Source: an uncultured Oscillospiraceae bacterium
Lineage (GTDB): Bacteria; Bacillota; Clostridia; Oscillospirales; Ruminococcaceae
Length of the DNA: 25,383 nt
Assembly: GCA_934446565.1 (NCBI GenBank)
Contig: CAKSEO010000036.1
Location: 1-25,383 of the forward strand
Reading direction: 5' to 3'
Part shown: in pieces, positions 8,858 through 14,906 of the stretch
How the letters are laid out: every line of letters begins with the position of its first letter
How positions within the stretch are numbered: the first letter of the stretch is position 1
Translations under genes and position numbers: made by a program
Notes under the pieces: generated by a model
Seen by the model: only the letters and a program-made list of their open reading frames with translations
Databases searched by the model: none
What the model was told of the DNA's origin: nothing

Positions 8858-9505
8858 CTATTCAATAAGCCATGAAATGCCACGCGCAATGCGCTGAGGG
8901 ACCTTGCTGAAGTGCCCGCCGGGCTCATGCACGAATACAGCTTCCGTGACCTCCGTGGAACGCTCCGCAAGTCTCTTTACCTCTGTTGTAGTCTGCTCTA
9001 CCCGCGCCATCAGCGGGTCGGGGGAGTTCTTTTCTTTGCCGCCCAGGCTTAGGAATATCCGCCCTTTAAGCGGGTGGAGTTTCTGGAATTCCGTCCAGCC
9101 CGGAAACCATGTCGAGCCCGAACAGCTTGCAGCGCCACACAGCCGGGATTCATCCCAGCACGCGTCAGCATAAAGCGCGAACAGCCCGCCCAGTGAGTAT
9201 CCGCAGAGGAACACCCTCCGGAATTCCCAATATCGCCGTTCAAATCCGCCGATAAGCCCCGGCAGGAACTCCAGCAGACGGTCTGCGCCGCCGCTGAAAT
9301 GCCGCTTTCCGGAATCGGCCTCCCACGGGGAATAGTCCCTGTCCCAGTCCACCTTACCAAATTCCGCAAGGACGCAGGAACTGTCCGGGACAATCCCGCG
9401 CACCTCCCGGAACAGCGGTTCTTCAAATCCGCTGAAAAGCAGCACCAGCGTATCTCCATAGCCCTCCGCGCGGCAGTCGAAACCGCCATGTTCAAACTCC
9501 ATCAT
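8858..9505 (-). CDS. Alpha/beta hydrolase, putative esterase
   Basis: This 215-residue protein has an alpha/beta hydrolase fold with the nucleophile elbow GYSLGG (S104) after FRRVFLC, and a C-terminal catalytic-His candidate in VHEPGGHFSK (H198). The acid is probably one of the Asp or Glu residues between them. There is no signal peptide or membrane segment, so it is cytoplasmic. The shape resembles small esterase or acyl-peptide-type hydrolases; the substrate is unknown. The start overlaps the GNAT-fragment stop as ATGATGG, so either of two adjacent ATGs may be used. It is the last gene of the operon headed by the leader-like protein and the GH3 enzyme. Release of acyl groups from sugars would fit that context but is only inference. 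Confidence 0.82.
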   Translation of the reverse strand: MMEFEHGGFDCRAEGYGDTLVLLFSGFEEPLFREVRGIVPDSSCVLAEFGKVDWDRDYSPWEADSGKRHFSGGADRLLEFLPGLIGGFERRYWEFRRVFLCGYSLGGLFALYADACWDESRLCGAASCSGSTWFPGWTEFQKLHPLKGRIFLSLGGKEKNSPDPLMARVEQTTTEVKRLAERSTEVTEAVFVHEPGGHFSKVPQRIARGISWLIE

Positions 9506-9771
9506 GCTTTATGAACGTACATTCTGGACGGCTTGTCGTCACCCTCCTGCGTTGCCGGGCAGAGGTACTCCCAGCCGTAGCGCTCATAGAACGAATCGTG
9601 GCTTGTCAGTAGGTACAGCGTGTCAATGCCGTGCTGTTTCATGTCGTGACTTACGAATTCCAGCAGCTTTCCGGCAAGCCCTTTGCAGCGATGATCCGGC
9701 TCGGTGAAAACTGCGCAGACATTCGGAGTAATGTCCGGACGGTCAGTAATGCGTACGATGTCAAATTTCAT
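9502..9771 (-). CDS. Truncated GNAT-like acetyltransferase, 89 residues
   Basis: The sequence matches the second half of a GNAT N-acetyltransferase. VCAVFTEPDHRCKGLAGKLL is motif A, with the acetyl-CoA pyrophosphate loop RCKGLA, and SFYERYGWEYL is the motif B end. Intact GNATs have about 140-160 residues. Here the N-terminal strands and helices that form part of the acceptor site are missing, and the frame cannot extend upstream because it begins at an ATGA overlap with the deformylase-like gene. It also couples by ATGA to the hydrolase downstream. The frame is open and well formed, so it is either a retained short protein, perhaps dimeric, or a remnant whose coding frame is kept by the coupling. 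I favour a translated small protein of uncertain activity. Confidence 0.75.
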   Translation of the reverse strand: MKFDIVRITDRPDITPNVCAVFTEPDHRCKGLAGKLLEFVSHDMKQHGIDTLYLLTSHDSFYERYGWEYLCPATQEGDDKPSRMYVHKA

Positions 9772-10181
9772 ACCAATATTCCCTCAAGATGGTCGAGCTC
9801 GTGCTGGATTATCTCGGCGGTGATACCGTCGTATTTTTTGCGGCATTTGTTCATGCGGAGGTCCTGGAACTCCACTTCTATCGCCGCATGGCGGGTGACG
9901 TCCTGCGCGCCCTCGTGGCAAAGGCAGCCCTCCTTGATGGTGTAGGTCTCCGGGCTTGCCCACTTTACTTCGGGATTCAGCATCACAACGTATTTGTTGC
10001 CGTCCTGGAAAACGATAATGCGCTTCAGCACGCCTATCATGTTAGCCGCCATGCCGACGCATTCCTCGGCGTGCGCGGCGATGGTTTCCACCATGTCCTG
10101 TGCTGTCGGCAGGTCGCTGCGGTCTGCCGGCGCGGATCTCTGGCTAAGCAGGAATTTATCCTTTATTATGGGTTTTATCAT
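9768..10181 (-). CDS. Short peptide deformylase-like metalloprotein
   Basis: This 137-residue protein has the three deformylase motifs. Motif 1 is GMAANMIG, where the usual Gln is Asn; motif 2 is EGCLCHEG, with the metal-binding Cys; motif 3 is QHELDHLEG, with the two metal His and the catalytic Glu. Main deformylases run some 10-40 residues beyond motif 3, but this one stops at GILV. It fits the short clostridial deformylase-like group of about 136 residues. Deformylases remove the N-formyl group from nascent proteins; whether this paralogue does so is unclear, given the Asn change and the odd operon. It overlaps the GH3 stop and the GNAT-fragment start by 4 bp each (ATGA). Confidence 0.85.
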   Translation of the reverse strand: MIKPIIKDKFLLSQRSAPADRSDLPTAQDMVETIAAHAEECVGMAANMIGVLKRIIVFQDGNKYVVMLNPEVKWASPETYTIKEGCLCHEGAQDVTRHAAIEVEFQDLRMNKCRKKYDGITAEIIQHELDHLEGILV

Positions 10182-12934
10182 AGATTCTGTGATACTCCTC
10201 CCGGGGGCACTGCCGTGCCCGTGAATTCAAAGCGGATATTGTGCATTTTCAGTCCGCTGCCGCCGAAATACAGTCTTATGGACGTGAACCGCGAGAAGAA
10301 CGGAGTTATGCGGAACTGTTCAACAGGCTTTCCCCCGGTGCCGTTGAACGTGTAGGTGCCGCACGCCGTACCTACTGCGAACAGCGTTACTGCGGTCTGC
10401 GCAAGCTCGGAAAGCTCGCTGGAAGCGGTTATCGTCACCTTGTAGTATCCCGGCTTTGAGATGTTCAGTCCGAAAGCGTAGCTGCTGCCCTGTTCGGTGG
10501 AAATATCCGAAAGGTCAAGAGAGAACTGCTCGTCAACATCGTAGAATACGACATCGGTGGAGCTGATATCGCTGTTGTCTGCGGGACGGTTCACTATTTC
10601 GGTCACATCGTCGCAGCCCATCATGCGCTTCATCGCATGAGTCCCCATGAGGAACCGCAGGATATTCATCGCATTGCGCTGGAGCTCGCCTCTGGTGAGC
10701 TCCCCGGCGTTAAGGCTCTCTAAAGTGTTGTCGATACACTCCGCGCCGTCCGCCGTTACCATGTAGACATCGTTCTGCGCCATCGCCATTGCCGCGAAGT
10801 CGGACTTGTCCGGCTCTTTTCCTCGGCGGTTGATATTAGCCCACCAGTCGGTCATGGTGAAGCCGTCGTAGCCCCAGTCATCGCGAAGTATCGTGGTGTT
10901 GAGGTCGAAGTTGCCCGCAGTCCACACGCCGTTCACCCTGCCGTAGGTGGTCATGATGGACTTCGCGCCGCCCTGCTTGACAGCCTTTTCGAATCCGCGC
11001 AGGTATATCTCCCGGAGCGCACGCTCGGAAATAACGCTGTCGAGGAAGTGACGACGGGTCTCGCGGTTGTTTCCGCAGAAATGCTTGATAGTTCCGGTAA
11101 CTCCCGCAGTCTGCATTCCGTGGAGCTCTGCGGCGGCTATCTCACCGGTAAGGTAGGGGTCCTCGGAGAAGTACTCAAAGTTTCTTCCGTTCAGCGGGTG
11201 GCGGTGGATATTCATGCCCGGACCGAGCAGGCAGTCCACCTGATTGGTGTGCATTTCAAGACCCATGCAGCTGAAAAGCTCGGTCATCAGCGCACGGTCA
11301 AAGGTAGAGGCAAGCAGCGTCCCGTTGGGAAGGCTGAATGCCTTAGTTCCGCAGTCCAGGCGCATTCCGGAGGGTCCGTCGGAGCAGCAGCCGCAGGGAA
11401 CTCCCAGCGCTTTCAGCTCGTTGGAAACTCCGCCGAACGCTGCGGCAGTGCCCGCGGTCACTTTCGGGGAGCCCATGCCCTCGCCGCGGATAATGCAGGA
11501 GAGGTCGTAATCGGTGAGCTGTGCGGTGAATTCCTCAAGAGTGTTCTTGCCGTTGACTACATCGGACAGCTTTATTCCCCTGTCGCCGGTCTGGGGGATC
11601 TCTGCGGGCAGCTTTGCGGAATTGCGGGGGAAGCCGGTTCCGGTCAGGGGAACGTCCTCGAAAGCGGGCTTGCCGTCGGAGTTCACCATGCGCTGGAATG
11701 CAGTGACTGGTCCGAGCGCGGATCTGCACTGCTTTACAACGGTTTCGGACAGGGTGACGCTGAACGCCTCAGCGGCACTGCGCACGTCTGTTCCTGCAAA
11801 GAAAACGTACTGCCCCTGCTCCAGTACCCAGGCGGACTTGTGCCCGGTCACACCGGAATCATCGTAGGAAGCGACGCTCTCCAGCGGTATCGTGAAGTTA
11901 AGGGTCTGGCTTTCGCCTGGCTGCAATGTTCCGGTCTTGTCGAAACCGCAGAGTACCCTTGCGGGCTTGCCCAGCCTGCCCTGGGGAGCGGAACAGTAAA
12001 TCTGCACTACTTCTCTGCCGGGGACTTTTCCGGTGTTCTTTACGTTCACATTTCCGGTGACGTTATCGCCATCGAGCCTGAAAGCAGATGCGGTGACCTC
12101 AAAGCTGGTGTAGGACAGACCGAATCCGAACGGGAAACGCACCCTGTCTTTGGCAAAGGTTTCGAAGTAGCGGTAACCGACGTAGATATCCTCGCCGTAG
12201 CAATCCATATCGCCGCTGCCGAAGAACTTGTCCGATGGGTAATCGGAGATTTCGTAAGCGATGGTATCCGGGAGCTTTCCGCTTGGGGAAACCTCGCCTG
12301 TGAGCACTGCTGCCGTGCCGGTACCACCGACCATTCCGCCCTGCCATACGTACATTACCGAGGAAACCGGGTACCTGTCCATGAAACTCATGTCGATAAG
12401 TCCTCCGGTGTTCAGCAGTACAACAGTCTTGTCGAACACGGAGGTAACGCGCTTTAGCATATCCTCCTCCAGGTCGGAGAGCAGGAACGCGCCCTTTTCA
12501 AGCTTGTTGTCCATTTCCTCTCCGGCGGTTCGTCCGATTATAACTATCGCCACATCGGCGCGGGAAGCTGCGCCGTTCACTATTTCGTCGGTGAGCGGCA
12601 TTTCTTTCTGCGACCAGGGTTCGCCGCCCCAGCCCTCGCCGCGGTCGAACGGGTGAGCCTCGTCCCATTCGCGGTAGGTGTCCAGCAGTTTTTCGTCGAG
12701 CTTATAGCCGCATTCAAGCAGCCCGTCGGTTATCCCGACTACCTTCGATACGTTGACCATTCCGCCGCTGCCGGTGCCGCTTTTGTAATAGTGGAGCTGT
12801 ATCCTGCCGAATACAGCCGCTGTGCCGCCCTTTTTCAGCGGCAGTGCTCCGTCGTTCTTCAGCATAACTACGCCGCCGGAAACGGCTCTGGCTGATGTTT
12901 CTATGTATTTATCCCAATCAAGTGTTCTTTTCAT
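10178..12934 (-). CDS. GH3 beta-glycosidase with inverted domain order
   Basis: This 918-residue enzyme belongs to glycoside hydrolase family 3 with its halves swapped. The alpha/beta-sandwich domain (about 1-260, with ADVAIVIIGRTAGEEMDN) and a fibronectin-III-like domain (about 290-400) come first. The TIM-barrel domain (about 470-780) follows, carrying GPGMNIHRHPLNGRNFEYFSEDP, KHFCGNNRE and the nucleophile motif TMTDWW (D696). This order is known from Ruminococcus albus and Butyrivibrio beta-glucosidases. A further beta-rich module of about 110 residues (800-918, KPGYYKVTITASSELSE) looks like a small carbohydrate-binding or accessory domain. There is no signal peptide, so it should cleave imported oligosaccharides such as cellobiose in the cytoplasm; exact specificity is not visible. 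The ATG follows AAAGGAGCG, 24 bp after the leader-like gene, and the stop overlaps the next gene (ATGA). Confidence 0.95.
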   Translation of the reverse strand: MKRTLDWDKYIETSARAVSGGVVMLKNDGALPLKKGGTAAVFGRIQLHYYKSGTGSGGMVNVSKVVGITDGLLECGYKLDEKLLDTYREWDEAHPFDRGEGWGGEPWSQKEMPLTDEIVNGAASRADVAIVIIGRTAGEEMDNKLEKGAFLLSDLEEDMLKRVTSVFDKTVVLLNTGGLIDMSFMDRYPVSSVMYVWQGGMVGGTGTAAVLTGEVSPSGKLPDTIAYEISDYPSDKFFGSGDMDCYGEDIYVGYRYFETFAKDRVRFPFGFGLSYTSFEVTASAFRLDGDNVTGNVNVKNTGKVPGREVVQIYCSAPQGRLGKPARVLCGFDKTGTLQPGESQTLNFTIPLESVASYDDSGVTGHKSAWVLEQGQYVFFAGTDVRSAAEAFSVTLSETVVKQCRSALGPVTAFQRMVNSDGKPAFEDVPLTGTGFPRNSAKLPAEIPQTGDRGIKLSDVVNGKNTLEEFTAQLTDYDLSCIIRGEGMGSPKVTAGTAAAFGGVSNELKALGVPCGCCSDGPSGMRLDCGTKAFSLPNGTLLASTFDRALMTELFSCMGLEMHTNQVDCLLGPGMNIHRHPLNGRNFEYFSEDPYLTGEIAAAELHGMQTAGVTGTIKHFCGNNRETRRHFLDSVISERALREIYLRGFEKAVKQGGAKSIMTTYGRVNGVWTAGNFDLNTTILRDDWGYDGFTMTDWWANINRRGKEPDKSDFAAMAMAQNDVYMVTADGAECIDNTLESLNAGELTRGELQRNAMNILRFLMGTHAMKRMMGCDDVTEIVNRPADNSDISSTDVVFYDVDEQFSLDLSDISTEQGSSYAFGLNISKPGYYKVTITASSELSELAQTAVTLFAVGTACGTYTFNGTGGKPVEQFRITPFFSRFTSIRLYFGGSGLKMHNIRFEFTGTAVPPGGVSQNL

Positions 12935-12958
12935 GTTTCCGCTCCTTTAACTCGGTGA

Positions 12959-13186
12959 TCATTTCTTGCCGAAAAGTCCGCCCAGTGTGCCGAGCTTGCC
13001 ATTCAGCTCGTCAACGTTTACCTTAGCCTTTACGCCGTCGATTATCTGCTTTATAACATCGTCCGGGAGATCTACGCCGAGAATACCCTCGACAGTCTTT
13101 ATCGGGTCTTTCTGGAACTTCGAAGCGATGTCGGGATCACTCTTTACCTTGTTGACTACCTCGTCTATTTTTGCCTTGATATCCAT
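12959..13186 (-). CDS. 75-residue protein resembling Nif11/NHLP leader domains
   Basis: This small, charged protein begins MDIKAKIDEVVNKVKSDP and has the central pattern FQKDPIKTVEGILGVDLPDD, then a short helix and a Gly-rich end, GKLGTLGGLFGKK. The DP...LG(V/I)xLPDD pattern is that of Nif11- or nitrile-hydratase-type leader peptides of ribosomally made natural products. It lacks Cys and a plausible Ser/Thr/Cys core, and no modification enzyme is nearby, so it is probably a stand-alone relative of the leader fold, not a precursor. The ATG at 13186 follows AAAAGAGG. A longer frame from 13312 would start upstream of the predicted transcription start and is rejected. It is the first gene of the GH3 operon. 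Function unknown. Confidence 0.75.
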   Translation of the reverse strand: MDIKAKIDEVVNKVKSDPDIASKFQKDPIKTVEGILGVDLPDDVIKQIIDGVKAKVNVDELNGKLGTLGGLFGKK

Positions 13187-13234
13187 TGCTGTTACCTCTT
13201 TTTCGTCAGTATTACCGCACTGCGGTTTGATTTC

Positions 13235-13263
13235 AGTATAGCATAACTTCCGCAAAATATCAA
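13235..13263 (-). promoter_or_regulatory. Sigma-A promoter of the leader-like/GH3 operon
   Basis: On the minus strand, -35 TTGATA (13258-13263) and -10 TATACT (13235-13240) are 17 bp apart. The predicted start is near 13228, giving a 5' leader of about 42 bases. A 13-bp near-perfect palindrome (accgca c tgcggt, 13214-13226) lies just downstream of the start and could be an operator. Confidence 0.8.
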
Positions 13264-13322
13264 GTGGATAAGCTGAATAAAACTGCAGAGCTGTATTGGT
13301 CGTGTTTTCCATAAAACAGGGC

Positions 13323-13352
13323 TTGACATATTAAGACAAAATGATGTATAAT
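13323..13352 (+). promoter_or_regulatory. Sigma-A promoter of the M23 peptidase gene
   Basis: Both hexamers are perfect: TTGACA (13323-13328) and TATAAT (13347-13352), 18 bp apart. The predicted start near 13359 leaves a leader of about 73 bases and rules out initiation at 13357. Confidence 0.88.
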
Positions 13353-13431
13353 TACTGTGTACAGTTCTGCGCAAGGCAGACATTATTCACATGACGCAAA
13401 AGATCAGGCATTTTCACAGAGAGGGAACACC

Positions 13432-14775
13432 ATGGGGAAAAATAACATCAGAGAAAGGATACTGCGTGGGATATGCGCGGCGGTGACTGCGCTTGCTGCT
13501 GCGGCAGCTCCGCTGACGACCGGGACGACGTTCGCCGACACCAAGGACTACGACCAGGAAATAGCGCAGCTTGAACAGAAAGCGGAGCAGATAAAGAAAG
13601 ACAACGAAGCCCGCGAGCAGAGGATAGGCAATCTGAACAGCGATGTAGCCGAAAACGAGCAGAAGATGGATCTTCTTCAGGAGCAGATAAACGGCATCAA
13701 CGACGAGGTCAAGACCTACGGTCAGCTGATCACGACCCAGCAGGAGAAGATCACCGAAAAGGAAAACGAGATCTACCTGACCGAACAGAACATCGAATCC
13801 AAGCAGCAGGAGATCAGCGAAAAGCAGCTGACGATATCCGACCTCGAGATACAGAACCGCGAGAATCTGAAAAAGTTTGCAAAGCTGATACGTGCGCTGT
13901 ACATGAACAATACAGCCGACACCCTGCCGATACTTGAGGGCTCCGACGACTGGTACAACTTCTTTACATATGTTGATGTTGTGCAGAACATTTCCGAGCA
14001 GAATATGGACTTCATGAACGGGCTGCTGGACGATATCCACGGTCAGCAGGACCTGATAGCCGGGCTTGAGGCTGACATTGAGCAGCTGAACACCGACAAG
14101 GAGGAGCTTATCTCCAAGAAAACTGACCTTGAGGACGAGCTCTCCAAGCTTGAGGGAAAGAAAGCCGAAGTCCAGCAGATAGTGGATCAGCGCACCAGCG
14201 ACCTCTACGACCTAGCCAGCGACAATCAGGACCTCAAAGCGCAGGTCAATAATATACGCGGTCAGATCAACGCCTCCAACGACGAGGTGGAGGAGATAAA
14301 CTCCGCTATCGAACAGCTCATCCGCGCAAAGCAGGCACAGAATACCGACGGCACAGTATACAGCTCAGACGGATTCAGATGGCCGCTTGACAGCAACCTC
14401 CAGATGATAACCACCTACTTCGGCTATGACAGCTGGCGCGGCGGCAACCATTACGGAATCGACGTAGGCAACGCGGGCATCGGCGGCAAGAACATCTACG
14501 CGGCGCAGGGCGGTACAGTTATCACCGCATACGGCGACGGCGGCTGGCACGGAGGATTCGGTAATTACATCATCATCGACCACGGCGGCGGGCTTTCCAC
14601 GGTATACGCGCATTGCAGCGCCGTTACCGTAACGGTCGGTCAGCAGGTCAACAAGGGTGATGTTATCGGCTATGTCGGCACGACTGGCTGGTCTACCGGT
14701 AATCACCTGCATTTCGAGACGCGTGTTAACGGTACTGCGGTCAATCCGTTCAGCTATTCCTACGAATATGTTTAA
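13432..14775 (+). CDS. Secreted coiled-coil M23 peptidase (EnvC/LytM-like)
   Basis: This 447-residue cell-wall hydrolase or hydrolase activator has a signal peptide (RGICAAVTALAAAAAPLTTG, cleavage likely after TTFA near residue 36). A long coiled coil rich in Glu, Gln and Lys follows (about 40-310), and then a C-terminal LytM domain. The metal site is complete: H340 and D344 in NHYGIDVG and H427 in NHLHFE, with H394 (YAHCS) as the usual catalytic partner, so it should be an active endopeptidase on peptidoglycan cross-links. The layout matches Firmicute proteins involved in cell separation and wall growth. The ATG at 13432 follows GAGAGGGAAC. Earlier in-frame starts lie at or before the transcription start and would disrupt the signal peptide. 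The gene is monocistronic, with its own promoter and terminator. Confidence 0.93.
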   Translation: MGKNNIRERILRGICAAVTALAAAAAPLTTGTTFADTKDYDQEIAQLEQKAEQIKKDNEAREQRIGNLNSDVAENEQKMDLLQEQINGINDEVKTYGQLITTQQEKITEKENEIYLTEQNIESKQQEISEKQLTISDLEIQNRENLKKFAKLIRALYMNNTADTLPILEGSDDWYNFFTYVDVVQNISEQNMDFMNGLLDDIHGQQDLIAGLEADIEQLNTDKEELISKKTDLEDELSKLEGKKAEVQQIVDQRTSDLYDLASDNQDLKAQVNNIRGQINASNDEVEEINSAIEQLIRAKQAQNTDGTVYSSDGFRWPLDSNLQMITTYFGYDSWRGGNHYGIDVGNAGIGGKNIYAAQGGTVITAYGDGGWHGGFGNYIIIDHGGGLSTVYAHCSAVTVTVGQQVNKGDVIGYVGTTGWSTGNHLHFETRVNGTAVNPFSYSYEYV

Positions 14776-14791
14776 TAAATAGCATATGATA

Positions 14792-14823
14792 AAAAATCCT
14801 CCGCATTACTGCGGGGGATTTTT
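14792..14823. terminator. Bidirectional terminator between M23 gene and mutS2
   Basis: A 10-bp stem (14795-14804 with 14811-14820, one G-U pair) with a 6-base loop is flanked by an A-run upstream and a T-run downstream, so it can work in both directions. It lies 17 bases after the M23 stop and 84 bases beyond the mutS2 stop. Between it and mutS2 I see nothing. Confidence 0.85.
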
Positions 14824-14906
14824 AGTAGAAATTATCCAACAAAATTCGAGCATTTTAGACAAACTGACGCGGTCAAGGATCTCTGACAGCGTTCTTAATT
14901 TTAATG

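Noticed and set aside
11048..12457. Plus-strand open frame of 469 codons
   Set aside because: It lies entirely antisense to the GH3 gene, has no recognisable domain, and follows from GC-rich third positions of the real gene.
12959..13312. Longer 117-residue form of the leader-like protein
   Set aside because: Its start lies upstream of the predicted promoter, and the added residues have no similarity to the leader-like fold. The ATG at 13186 has a proper ribosome binding site.
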